A stretch of 64,000 nucleotides of DNA from Nocardioidaceae bacterium UBA4001 (GCA_002384855.1 DGBP01000008.1:1-64000), one strand, 5' to 3'; positions 24,348 to 32,432 are shown, numbered from the stretch's first letter. Notes: a model not told the origin generated them from the sequence alone. Program-made: numbers and translations.

Positions 24348-25462
24348 GGCGCACCGCCGACGGGACCCAGGACCTCGGCGAGCGTCGCCCGCGCCGCCCG
24401 GGCCAACGGACCCCGCCGCGCCACCAGCGGGCCGAGGCCGAGCTCGACGGACTCCTCCAGCCTGCGCTGGTCGGCCATGGTCGCAGCGAGGGGCAGGCCC
24501 AGGGCCGCCGCGACCTCCTCCGGGTCGAGGGAACCGGCCTTGCCCCGGGTGACGAGGTGCAGTCGCGCAGCGGAGCCGACCAACGACGACAGAGTCCTCG
24601 CCGCAGCCGCCACGGCGAGGAGCGCGAGGGGCGTCACGACCACGAGGTCGTCGCACCGCTGCACGAGCTCCCGGGATGCACTGTCCGCGTGCCTCGGCAG
24701 GTCCAGCACCACCAGCGCGCTGCCGCGCCTGGCCGCGCTCACCGCCTCCCGGGCCACCAGCGGGTCGACGGGTTCGCGACGTTCCTCGCCCCACCCGAGG
24801 AGCGCGGTCCCCTCGACCTGAGGCAGGGCCGCCCGCAGCGACCGGGAGCTGAGCCGCCCGACCGACTCGCGGAGCGACAGCCACCCCGCGCCGTCGGTCT
24901 CGTCGAGGCCCGCGACCCGCTCCAGGCCTGCGCCGAGCGGGTCGGCGTCGACCAGGGTCGTCGGACCGACGTGGGTGGCCGCGACGGCTGCCAGAGCGGC
25001 GGCGAACGTCGACGCGCCGGCACCTCCGCAGCCGCCGACCACCCCGACCATCCTCGACGCCGGGCCCGAGCCGTCGACCGCGTCGGCGAGCGCCTCGACC
25101 AGCCACGGCTCGGCCGCGGGAAGCTCGACCACGGTCTGTGCCCCCACGGCCAGGGCCGCCGGGAAGCGATGGTCGGGGAAGCCGCCGCGGGCCACGACGT
25201 GGACGTGGTCGCGGCGGGTCGGGGCGCAGCCGGCTGCGTCCTGGACCAGGTCCGCGCCGACGAGCACCAGGGGGGCACCAGGCCACGCCGTACCCGCCTC
25301 GCGGACTCCGGAGCGGACGTCCATCGCCGTACCCGCCGCCGCGGCCAGCCGACACACGTCCTCGGCGAGCGCCGGGTCGGCCGTGACCAGCAGGGGCGGG
25401 GGTGGTGCGGCAGCGGCGGCCGTGCGGGCGACAGGGCCCGGCCGGGTGCGCAGGAAGGGCAT
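24344..25462 (-). CDS. CpaE-like protein with degenerate P-loop (Ssd-like)
   Basis: 372 residues. An N-terminal receiver-like domain (LLVTADPALAEDVCRLAAAAG) precedes a MinD/ParA-type domain whose nucleotide loop reads VGGCGGAGASTFAAALA near residue 141. The usual KGGxGK(S/T) lysines are missing: Ala replaces the catalytic Lys. The later motif LVVLDLPRH is present. It is equivalent to Rv3660c (Ssd) and heads the Tad run; the family localises or regulates the apparatus. ATG at 25462; the region upstream holds the 6C RNA on the same strand. Confidence 0.88.
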   Translation of the reverse strand: MPFLRTRPGPVARTAAAAAPPPPLLVTADPALAEDVCRLAAAAGTAMDVRSGVREAGTAWPGAPLVLVGADLVQDAAGCAPTRRDHVHVVARGGFPDHRFPAALAVGAQTVVELPAAEPWLVEALADAVDGSGPASRMVGVVGGCGGAGASTFAAALAAVAATHVGPTTLVDADPLGAGLERVAGLDETDGAGWLSLRESVGRLSSRSLRAALPQVEGTALLGWGEERREPVDPLVAREAVSAARRGSALVVLDLPRHADSASRELVQRCDDLVVVTPLALLAVAAAARTLSSLVGSAARLHLVTRGKAGSLDPEEVAAALGLPLAATMADQRRLEESVELGLGPLVARRGPLARAARATLAEVLGPVGGAP

Positions 25463-25589
25463 GGCCCCAGCGTCGCCACCCGCGTGGCCCCGGCGTACCG
25501 CGTCGCACGAGGCTGTGGACGAACCCGTCCGGGCGCTCGCTGTGGACCGCCGTGGGCCCTGCGGATCACGGGAAGGTAGAGAGTAGGGT

Positions 25590-25681
25590 GCGGCCCCCGG
25601 TCGGGGGATGACCGGGGGCCGCAGGCCCGCGCTCGGGGGGGATGAGCCGGGCCGGGGCCAGCGGCGGGGGGATGCCGCTGG
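25590..25681 (-). ncRNA. 6C-type small RNA with three C-loop hairpins
   Basis: The minus strand folds into three consecutive hairpins whose loops are AUCCCCCC, AUCCCCCCC and AUCCCCC. Stem 1 is 25658-25665 with 25674-25681 (8 bp). Stem 2 is GCTC/GAGC plus GGCCC/GGGCC with a small internal loop (25624-25653). Stem 3 is a perfect 13-bp stem (25590-25602 with 25610-25622). Runs of six or more C in stem-loop loops define the actinobacterial 6C RNA. In M. tuberculosis the 6C RNA (B11) lies in the same place and orientation, next to Rv3660c. It regulates mRNAs by pairing its C-loops with G-rich ribosome sites. The third hairpin has five C and could double as terminator. Exact ends are not determined. 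Confidence 0.85.
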
Positions 25682-25775
25682 GGACCTTGTGCCGGTTACG
25701 CCCGGTATCCTGAAGCCGGAGGCTTGCAAGAGACGGCGCGTGCAGCGTCCCCAGCGTAGCGCTTCCCTTTACTTG

Positions 25776-25793
25776 GTGTCGCCTCGGCGACAC
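25776..25793. promoter_or_regulatory. Near-perfect palindrome in the HAD gene leader
   Basis: GTGTCGCC and GGCGACAC are exact inverted repeats separated by TC. It is 53 bp upstream of the HAD phosphatase ATG and upstream of the 6C RNA on the opposite strand, so it could be an operator or a leader hairpin. No regulator is assigned. Confidence 0.45.
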
Positions 25794-25845
25794 GCTGAAC
25801 GACCGCCCCGCACCTCGCCCCGACCTCCGCGAAGGAGCCGCCCCG

Positions 25846-26673
25846 ATGGGCCCCACCGACGCACTGCGGCCGCCCGCGACCGGCCGTCCGGCGGCGTTCT
25901 TCGACCTCGACAAGACGATCATCGCCAAGTCGAGCACGCTGGCCTTCAGCCGCTCCTTCTACGACGGCGGCCTGATCTCTCGCGGGTCGGTCCTGCGCAG
26001 CGCCTACGCACAGTTCGTCTACCTCGTGGGCGGCGCCGACCACGACCAGATGGAGAAGATGCGGGAGTTCCTCTCCGACCTCTCCACCGGGTGGGACGTC
26101 CAGACGGTCCGCGACATCGTCGCCGACGCGCTGCACCACATCGTCGACCCGCTGGTGTACGACGAGGCCGTCTCGCTCATCGAGGAGCACCGCCTCGCCG
26201 GCCGCGACGTCGTGATCGTCTCCGCCTCGGGCGCCGAGGTGGTCGAGCCGATCGGCGAGATGCTGGGGGCCGACGCGGTGATCGCGACCCGGATGGAGGT
26301 CGCGGAGGGGAAGTACACCGGCGCGATCGGCTTCTACGCCTACGCCGAGAACAAGGCGAGCGCGATCCAGGAGCTCGCCGAGTTGAAGGGCTACGACCTC
26401 TCCCGCAGCTACGCCTACAGCGACTCCATGACCGACGTGCACATGCTCGAGATCGTCGGCCACCCCTACGCGGTCAACCCCGACCGGGAGCTGCGCCGGA
26501 TCGCGATGTCGCGCGGCTGGCCCGTGCTCTGGTTCAGCCGGCCGGTCGCCCTCACCCGACGGATGCGGCTGCCCTCGAGCCGGCCCACCCTGGCCGCGAT
26601 CGCGCTGGGCACCGCGGTGAGCGTCGGAGGCGCGGTCTACCTGGCCGCGAGACGGCGCACCTCGCAGGCCTGA
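25846..26673 (+). CDS. HAD-superfamily IB phosphatase (SerB-like)
   Basis: 275 residues. HAD motif I is AAFFDLDKTIIAKSS, motif II VIVSASGAEVV, and motif III/IV region AYAYSDSMTDVHMLEIVG, the full phosphatase set. The C-terminal segment ends in a predicted membrane helix (LAAIALGTAVSVGGAVYLAA) followed by basic residues, so the enzyme may be tethered to the membrane. It is equivalent to Rv3661. The substrate is unknown; phosphoserine or a lysophosphatidate are both seen in this subfamily. Ribosome site AAGGAG upstream of the ATG. It is flanked by two regulatory-RNA loci. Confidence 0.88.
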   Translation: MGPTDALRPPATGRPAAFFDLDKTIIAKSSTLAFSRSFYDGGLISRGSVLRSAYAQFVYLVGGADHDQMEKMREFLSDLSTGWDVQTVRDIVADALHHIVDPLVYDEAVSLIEEHRLAGRDVVIVSASGAEVVEPIGEMLGADAVIATRMEVAEGKYTGAIGFYAYAENKASAIQELAELKGYDLSRSYAYSDSMTDVHMLEIVGHPYAVNPDRELRRIAMSRGWPVLWFSRPVALTRRMRLPSSRPTLAAIALGTAVSVGGAVYLAARRRTSQA

Positions 26674-26720
26674 GCGGGGCGCGACGTGGTCCAGTCATCC
26701 CCTCCCGGCAACACGCCCGG

Positions 26721-26956
26721 ACTGTAGACAAGGGGCGTGGGACTCTTGTCCCACTTCGTCTTGTGGCGTAGAAAAGAGCCCAAGCAGAACAACTCAAGAC
26801 CCGCACGTGAGCCAGGTACCCACGCGGCGACCTACCCTTCCTATTGGGCGTTGTCTCACGGGTTCACCCGGAGCAACAGTTGACCGGTGCACGCTTGGTA
26901 GCCCGGATCTCACGTGTCAGCGGCGGCACTCACACCTGATGGTCTGGGTGCCGCTC
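26721..26956 (+). ncRNA. Candidate Ms1-like (6S-analogue) RNA
   Basis: A 289-bp gap without a convincing gene separates the HAD gene from the degenerate Fic gene. In mycobacteria the abundant RNA-polymerase-binding Ms1 RNA (MTS2823) lies at exactly this point, between Rv3661 and Rv3662c. The plus-strand sequence is structured: a perfect GTGGGAC-TCTT-GTCCCAC hairpin at 26737-26754, a long-range 8-bp pairing of CACGTGAG (26804-26811) with CTCACGTG (26909-26916), and a strong final hairpin at 26923-26954. Base composition is lower in GC than the flanking genes. Identity rests on synteny and fold, not on sequence alignment, and the 5' end is a guess. Confidence 0.5.
26923..26954. terminator. Strong hairpin between converging transcripts
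   Basis: GCGGCACTCACACC (26923-26936) pairs with GGTCTGGGTGCCGC (26941-26954) with one wobble and one mismatch; the loop is TGAT. It sits eight bases from the minus-strand gene's stop and at the end of the candidate plus-strand RNA, so it probably terminates both. Confidence 0.7.
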
Positions 26957-26962
26957 GCACGT

Positions 26963-27718
26963 TCAGCGGGGCCGGCGAGCCAGCGGGCTCGCCTCGGCCC
27001 CGGCGGCGTACCCCTCGGCCGCATAGAGCAGCCAGGCGTGCACGCCAGCAGGCCCGCCGCCGCGGTAGCCGCGCAGGTTCGACTCGTACTCCCGGCGCAG
27101 CCTCAGGTGCCCCGCCTCGGGGACCACCAGGGACTTCGGGTCGACGCCACGGGCCACGAGCAGGAGCCGCTCGGCGGCGCGGGCGACGATCCCGTTGTGC
27201 GAGGCGAACGGCGCTGCCGTGGCGAGCTCGGCGTGGACCACGGCCGCGACCACGAGGGCCGGTGCCTCGGTCGGCCGCACCAGGAGACGGCCGAGGTCGG
27301 CGAGCCGGGCGGCGGCAGCGGCATCGCGGGGACGCCCGAGCTCCTCGTCGCTCACCGTTCCCTTGCCCGCCAGGGTGTGCAGCCGGGCGAACGCCTGCAG
27401 CGGCGTCCGGCTGCACACCGGGACCTGGCCGAGCACCTCGGTGCTGACCCGCAACGCCGCCTGCGCGACCTCGTCGCCCTCACCGGCGCGCATCTGCTCC
27501 AGGTCGCTGCCGGAGCCCTCGAGCGCCGCGCTCGCGTGAGCGCCGAGCAGCAGGGACTCACCGGTCGTCTCGGGCGGGCTCTGCCGCAGGCCGCGGTCAC
27601 GCAGCAGCACGTCGATGCCGTCCCGCGCCGCCGCCATCGCCGAGGCCACGCCTTCGAGGGAGGCCAGCCGGGCCAGCGGGTCCGGGGCCACGTCGGAGGG
27701 GGAGGGCACGGTCGCCAA
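26963..27718 (-). CDS. Degenerate Fic-domain protein (Rv3662c-like)
   Basis: 251 residues. SAALEGSGSDLEQM matches the Fic inhibitory helix motif (S/T)xxxE(G/N). Later the segment corresponding to the Fic active loop HPFxxGNGRxxR reads APFASHNGIVARAAERLL: the catalytic His is Ala and the GNGR core is altered, while PF and the last Arg remain. Fic enzymes AMPylate proteins; this one probably cannot. I assign the fold from these two motifs and helical spacing, so it is an inference. The same position is held by Rv3662c in mycobacteria. It is divergent from the methyltransferase with 75 bp between starts. Confidence 0.65.
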   Translation of the reverse strand: MATVPSPSDVAPDPLARLASLEGVASAMAAARDGIDVLLRDRGLRQSPPETTGESLLLGAHASAALEGSGSDLEQMRAGEGDEVAQAALRVSTEVLGQVPVCSRTPLQAFARLHTLAGKGTVSDEELGRPRDAAAAARLADLGRLLVRPTEAPALVVAAVVHAELATAAPFASHNGIVARAAERLLLVARGVDPKSLVVPEAGHLRLRREYESNLRGYRGGGPAGVHAWLLYAAEGYAAGAEASPLARRPR

Positions 27719-27793
27719 GGCTAACCGACCCGTGGCTGCCCGACCCGCGACCGTCCGACCCGCGGTCGTGCCGGACCCGGTAGCCTCGCGGCG

Positions 27794-28654
27794 ATGGACG
27801 AGCTGCCCCGCAACCCCCAGGCCGTAGATCCGGCGCGCTCGTTCGACCTGGTCGCCGACGCCTACGACAGGGCGCGGCCGTCATACCCCGACGACGCGGT
27901 GAAGGCGGTGCTCGGTGATCTCGCGGACGCCCCCGAGGTCGTCGAGCTGGGCGCCGGCACGGGCAAGCTCACCGAGCAGCTGCTGGGCCGGGGAGCGCGC
28001 GTCACGGCGACCGACCCGTCCGAGGCGATGCTCGGCCTGCTTCGCCGGCGCGCCCCCGCCGCCCGTGCCGTGGCCGGCGCCGCCGAACAGGTGCCCCTGC
28101 GCAACCGGAGCGCCGACCTGGTCGTGGCGGCGCAGGCGTTCTGCTGGTTCGACGCCGACCGGGCCCTCCAGGAGGTGGCGCGCGTCCTCCGCCCGGGCGG
28201 TGCCTTCGCGGTGGTCTGGAGCGCCCGCGACGAGCGGATCCCCTGGGTACGCCGGCTCGGCCGCCTCATCGGCAGCACCCCCGAGACCCAGGACCCGACC
28301 GCGGCGATCGACGAGACCGGCATGTTCGCCGCGGTCGAGCGGCGCACGTACCGCTTCTGGCAGCCGCTGGACCAGGACTCGCTGCGCGACCTGGTCGTCT
28401 CCCGATCCCGGGTCGCGGTGATGTCCGACGGAGAGCGCGACCGGCTGCTGCGCAAGGTCGAGGAGCTCTACGAGGAGTACGGCCGTGGCCACGACGGGAT
28501 GCTGCTCCCCTACGTGACCACCGTGTGCCGCACGAGCGTGCTTCCCTGGGCGGTCCCGCAGGAGGCCGCCGAGGTCGCGGAGGGCACGGACACGGCCCCG
28601 CCCGGGCCTTCCGAGGGCCCCGACGACGACGCTCTCCTGATCGACTTCCGGTAG
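27794..28654 (+). CDS. SAM-dependent methyltransferase (UbiE/type 11 class)
   Basis: 286 residues. Motif I VVELGAGTGKLTEQLL, acidic loop ATDPSEAML, motif II SADLVVAAQAFCWFDADRAL and motif III RVLRPGGAFAVVWS define a class I small-molecule methyltransferase. The WFDADRAL segment is common in actinobacterial enzymes of unknown substrate. A Pro/Asp-rich tail closes the protein. It ends 6 bp before the LytS-like kinase and may be co-transcribed with it. Confidence 0.85.
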   Translation: MDELPRNPQAVDPARSFDLVADAYDRARPSYPDDAVKAVLGDLADAPEVVELGAGTGKLTEQLLGRGARVTATDPSEAMLGLLRRRAPAARAVAGAAEQVPLRNRSADLVVAAQAFCWFDADRALQEVARVLRPGGAFAVVWSARDERIPWVRRLGRLIGSTPETQDPTAAIDETGMFAAVERRTYRFWQPLDQDSLRDLVVSRSRVAVMSDGERDRLLRKVEELYEEYGRGHDGMLLPYVTTVCRTSVLPWAVPQEAAEVAEGTDTAPPGPSEGPDDDALLIDFR

Positions 28655-28660
28655 GACGCG

Positions 28661-29785
28661 ATGCGCTCACGGTGGGGCTGGCTCAGGCCCGGGCACCTCG
28701 GCAGCGAGGTCGACCGCGCCACCTTCCGCACCATGCACACCGCGTCGCTGGCCGGGCCGCCGCTGCGCTCGGGACTCACCGAGGCCTCCGCCACCAAGGC
28801 GATCCGGCACCTCCGCGACCTGCTCGGCGCACCGGCGGTCGCGCTGACCGACACCGCCCACCTCCTCGCGTGGGAGGGTCGGCACCAGCACCACACGGAC
28901 CAGGCCGCCCGGCTCGCCACCCCGGTGGTCGCCGACGGCGCGACGAGTGTCGGCGACAAGTCCCAGGTGCCCTGCGACGACCCGCGCTGCCCCGTGCGGC
29001 ACGTGATCGTCAGCCCGCTCACCGTCGAGGACCGGGTCGTCGGGACCTTCCAGGTCTACTCCCCTACGTTGTCGGCGGGCCTGGTGCGGGCCACCAACGA
29101 GGTCGCCCGGTGGGTCTCGGCACAGCTCGAGCTGGCCGAGCTCGATGCGTCCCGCACCCGGCTCATGGAGGCGGAGGTGCGCGCGCTGCGGGCCCAGATC
29201 AGCCCGCACTTCATCTACAACTCCCTGACCGCGATCGCGTCGTTCGTGCGCACCGACCCGGAGCGAGCCCGCGAGCTCCTGCTCGACTTCGCCGACTTCA
29301 CCCGCTACTCGTTCCGCCGGCACGGCGAGTTCACCACGCTGGCCGAGGAGCTGCGGTCGATCGAGCGGTACCTCGTGCTCGAGAAGGCGCGCTTCGGCGA
29401 CCGGCTGCAGGTGACGTTGCGCGTCGCCCCGGAGGTGCTGCCCGCCGTCGTACCCTTCCTCTGCCTGCAGCCGCTGGTCGAGAACGCCGTCCGCCACGGC
29501 CTCGAGGACAAGGACGGGCCCGGCCGGATCACGATCGTCGGCGAGGACCACGACACCGAGTGCGTGGTCTCGATCGAGGACGACGGCGTCGGCGAGGACC
29601 CCGAGCGGGTACGACGGGCGCTGGCCGGCGACGACTCCATGGACTCGGTCGGCCTGGGCAACGTCGACGAGCGACTGCGCTCGACCTTCGGCGACGACTA
29701 CGGGCTCGTCGTGGAGACCGCCCCCGGAGCGGGGACGAAGGTTATCGTCAGGATCCCGAAGTTCACGCCAGGAGTACGCCCATGA
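28661..29785 (+). CDS. LytS/YehU-type sensor histidine kinase
   Basis: 374 residues. A GAF-like sensor region with Cys motif PCDDPRCPVRHVIVSPLTV (residues about 105-125) precedes the His_kinase domain QISPHFIYNSLTAIASFVR (phospho-acceptor His near residue 181) and the GHKL ATPase with LQPLVENAVRHG and SVGLGNVDERL. There are no membrane helices, so it senses an internal signal; the Cys/His cluster could bind a metal or cofactor. Its TGA overlaps the ATG of the LytTR regulator (ATGA), and it is followed by an acetate-type symporter and acs, suggesting control of carboxylate use. Confidence 0.92.
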   Translation: MRSRWGWLRPGHLGSEVDRATFRTMHTASLAGPPLRSGLTEASATKAIRHLRDLLGAPAVALTDTAHLLAWEGRHQHHTDQAARLATPVVADGATSVGDKSQVPCDDPRCPVRHVIVSPLTVEDRVVGTFQVYSPTLSAGLVRATNEVARWVSAQLELAELDASRTRLMEAEVRALRAQISPHFIYNSLTAIASFVRTDPERARELLLDFADFTRYSFRRHGEFTTLAEELRSIERYLVLEKARFGDRLQVTLRVAPEVLPAVVPFLCLQPLVENAVRHGLEDKDGPGRITIVGEDHDTECVVSIEDDGVGEDPERVRRALAGDDSMDSVGLGNVDERLRSTFGDDYGLVVETAPGAGTKVIVRIPKFTPGVRP

Positions 29786-30525
29786 CCACCTCGCTGCGGG
29801 TCCTCGTGGTCGACGACGAGCGCCCGGCCCTCGACGAGCTGGCCTGGATGCTGGGCCGCGACCCGCGCATCGGGGACGTGCTCGCCACCGACTCCGGGGC
29901 CGAGGCGCTGCGCCTCATGCAGGACGAGCACGTCGACGCGGTCTTCATGGACATCCGGATGCCCGGACTGACCGGCCTGGACCTCGCCCGCGTCCTCGCC
30001 CGGTTCAAGGAGCCGCCGCCGGTGGTGTTCGTGACCGCGTACGACGAGCACGCCGTCGATGCCTTCGCCCTCAACGCGGTCGACTACCTCCTCAAGCCCG
30101 TCCGCGAGGACCGGCTCGCCGAGGCGGTCCGCCGGGTGGTCGACGCGAGGGGCGCCGCGCCCCAGCAGGGCGAGGAGGACACCATCGCCGTCGAGCTCGC
30201 CGGCCGCACCCGCTTCATCTCCCGTGGCGACATCAGGTACGTCGAGGCACAGGGCGACTACGCGCGGCTCCACACCGACGACGGCAGCCACCTGCTGCGG
30301 GTCCCGCTGACCACCCTCGAGGAGAAGTGGCGCGAGGCGGGCTTCGTGCGGATCCACCGCTCGCTGCTGGTGGCGCTCGGCCACGTGGAGGAGGTCCGCA
30401 TGGAAGGGGGCCGCTGCACCGTGGTCGTCGACGGCGAGGAGCTAGCGGTCAGCCGGCGCCACACCCGCGAGCTACGAGACCTCCTCGTGCGCCGCGCCCG
30501 TCCCGGAAGCACCTCTCGGGGATGA
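29782..30525 (+). CDS. LytTR-family response regulator
   Basis: 247 residues. The receiver domain has VVDDERPALDEL, phospho-acceptor Asp near residue 55 in FMDIRMPGLTGLDLA, and conserved Lys in DYLLKPVREDRL. The LytTR DNA-binding domain has FISRGDIRYVEAQGDYARLH, FVRIHRSLLVAL and ELAVSRRHTRELRD. It forms the partner of the kinase it overlaps by ATGA. Likely targets are the symporter and acs operons just downstream; no LytTR direct-repeat site was confidently located. Confidence 0.93.
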   Translation: MTTSLRVLVVDDERPALDELAWMLGRDPRIGDVLATDSGAEALRLMQDEHVDAVFMDIRMPGLTGLDLARVLARFKEPPPVVFVTAYDEHAVDAFALNAVDYLLKPVREDRLAEAVRRVVDARGAAPQQGEEDTIAVELAGRTRFISRGDIRYVEAQGDYARLHTDDGSHLLRVPLTTLEEKWREAGFVRIHRSLLVALGHVEEVRMEGGRCTVVVDGEELAVSRRHTRELRDLLVRRARPGSTSRG

Positions 30526-30902
30526 GCCCCGAGCCGGGCCCGCCGCGCCGGGTGCGCGTGACCAGCCCTCGCACGGCTGCCGGGCGCCCCCGTCGCGTCA
30601 CGGTCACCTCCGAGATCGACGCCCAGACCCGCCTCGGCGAGATCTACATCAACACCCTTCTGCGCGCGCAGCTGCGCCTGGCCGGGATGGTCGTGGGTTC
30701 GCTCCTCGTGCTCGTCGGCGGGATCCCGCTCCTGTACTGGCTGTTCCCCGGCCTGGTCGGGATCCGGGTCGCCGGGATGCCCCTGGCCTGGCTGCTGCTC
30801 GGCTTCTGCGTCTACCCGCTCCTGGTGGTCCTGGGCTGGTTCTACGTCCGGGCCGCCGAACGAAACGAACGGGAGTTCGCGGACATGGTGCAGAGGCCCT
30901 GA
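30522..30902 (+). CDS. Small two-helix membrane protein upstream of symporter
   Basis: 126 residues with a basic N-terminus and two membrane helices (MVVGSLLVLVGGIPLLYWLF and PLAWLLLGFCVYPLLVVLGW), then a short charged tail (YVRAAERNEREFADM). This matches the DUF485/YjcH-like proteins encoded beside acetate symporters. ATG overlaps the regulator stop (ATGA) and the symporter starts 9 bp later, so all four genes form one operon. It may assist or stabilise the symporter. Confidence 0.78.
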   Translation: MSPEPGPPRRVRVTSPRTAAGRPRRVTVTSEIDAQTRLGEIYINTLLRAQLRLAGMVVGSLLVLVGGIPLLYWLFPGLVGIRVAGMPLAWLLLGFCVYPLLVVLGWFYVRAAERNEREFADMVQRP

Positions 30903-30911
30903 GGCGCCGCG

Positions 30912-32432
30912 ATGACGCCCTCCTTCGGCATCGCCGCCGTCGCCCTGGTCTCCCTCGCCACCCTCGCCATCGGCGCCTACGGGTGGCGCTTCTCCCGCAC
31001 CACCAGCGACTTCTTCGTCGCCTCCCGCACGGTGCGTCCTGCCCTGAACGCCTCGGCGATCAGCGGGGAGTACCTCTCGGCGGCCTCGTTCCTCGGCATC
31101 GCCGGCCTCGTGCTCACCTTCGGCGCCGAGATGCTGTGGTACCCGGTCGGCTGGACCGCGGGCTACCTCATGCTGCTCGTCCTGGTGGCGGCGCCGCTGC
31201 GACGGTCCGGCGCCTACACGCTCCCCGACTTCGCGGAGGGAAGGCTGGAGTCGCGGACGGTCCGCCGGTTCTCGTCGGTGCTCGTGGTCGCGATCGGCTG
31301 GCTCTACCTGATGCCGCAGTTCCAGGGCGCCGGCCTGGCGCTCACCACCGTCGCGGGCACCGACCACTGGGTCGGCGGGGCGATCGTCGCCGGGGTCGTG
31401 CTGGTCAACGTGATGCTCGGGGGCATGCGCAGCATCACGCTGGTGCAGGCCTTCCAGTACTGGCTCAAGCTGACCGCCCTGCTCGTGCCGGTGATCTTCC
31501 TGCTCGCCGTGTGGACCGGTGACGGGGCCGCCACGACCGCGACGGGCGCCGGCGGGCCCACCTCCGACGTGTGGGCCTCCCCGCTGTCGTCGACCAACGA
31601 CCACCCGGTGTACACCACCTACTCGATCATCATCGCGACCTTCCTCGGCACGATGGGGCTGCCGCACGTGGTGGTCCGCTTCTACACCAACCCCGACGGG
31701 AGGACCGCGCGTCGTACCACCCTCGTCGTGCTCGGCCTCCTCGGGGTCTTCTACGTCTTCCCACCCGTGTACGGCGCCCTCGGAAGGCTCTACGCGCCGG
31801 ACCTGATCGGGTCCAACCGGGCCGACACCGTGGTGCTCGAGCTGCCCGCCCGGATGATCGGGGGGCTCGGCGGCGACCTGCTCTCGGCGCTGATCACCGC
31901 CGGTGCCTTCGCGGCGTTCCTGGCCACCTCGTCGGGCCTGACCATCGCGGTCGCCGGCGTGCTGAGCCAGGACGTGATCAGCCGACGGTTCCGGGGAGTC
32001 CGCTCCTTCCAGGCGGCGGCGGTCGTGGCGGTCGCCGTACCCCTCCTCCTCGCGGTCGTCGCCGACGGCGTCGGTGTCGCGCGCGCCGTGGGCCTCGCGT
32101 TCGCCGTGGCTGCCTCGACCTTCTGCCCGCTGCTCGTGCTCGGGATCTGGTGGCGGCGGCTCACCGACGTGGGGGCGCTGGCCGGGCTGGCCGTCGGGGG
32201 CGGCCTGGCCGGGGTCGCGGTCCTCGACACCCTGCTCCAGCAGAGCCGGTCCGGCTGGGTGGCCGCCCTGCTCGCGCACCCCGCTGCCTGGACCGTCCCC
32301 GCCGCCTTCGCCACCATGATCGGGGTCTCCCTGCTCACCCAGCGGAGGCTGCCGGTGACGCTCTCGCAGACGATGGTCCGCCTGCACACTCCGGAGGCCG
32401 TCGAGCTCGACCGCGGCCCCTACCCGCTGTGA
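30912..32432 (+). CDS. Sodium:solute symporter, acetate (ActP)-like
   Basis: 506 residues and about 13 membrane helices. The SSS-family core is clear: ASAISGEYLSAASFLGIAGL, GYLMLLVLVAAPLRRSGAYT, and GTMGLPHVVVRFYTNPDGRT, which is typical of the ActP/cation-acetate branch. A second conserved helix reads FAAFLATSSGLTIAVAGVL. It probably imports acetate or a related short monocarboxylate with Na+ or H+. Upstream neighbours are a LytS/LytTR pair and a YjcH-like protein; acetyl-CoA synthetase follows 137 bp later. Confidence 0.88.
   Translation: MTPSFGIAAVALVSLATLAIGAYGWRFSRTTSDFFVASRTVRPALNASAISGEYLSAASFLGIAGLVLTFGAEMLWYPVGWTAGYLMLLVLVAAPLRRSGAYTLPDFAEGRLESRTVRRFSSVLVVAIGWLYLMPQFQGAGLALTTVAGTDHWVGGAIVAGVVLVNVMLGGMRSITLVQAFQYWLKLTALLVPVIFLLAVWTGDGAATTATGAGGPTSDVWASPLSSTNDHPVYTTYSIIIATFLGTMGLPHVVVRFYTNPDGRTARRTTLVVLGLLGVFYVFPPVYGALGRLYAPDLIGSNRADTVVLELPARMIGGLGGDLLSALITAGAFAAFLATSSGLTIAVAGVLSQDVISRRFRGVRSFQAAAVVAVAVPLLLAVVADGVGVARAVGLAFAVAASTFCPLLVLGIWWRRLTDVGALAGLAVGGGLAGVAVLDTLLQQSRSGWVAALLAHPAAWTVPAAFATMIGVSLLTQRRLPVTLSQTMVRLHTPEAVELDRGPYPL

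Noticed and set aside
25590..25681. Three GC-rich hairpins read as ordinary terminators between cpaE and the HAD gene
   Set aside because: The genes diverge here, so no transcript needs ending, and the loops are near-identical C-runs; 6C RNA explains both position and sequence better.
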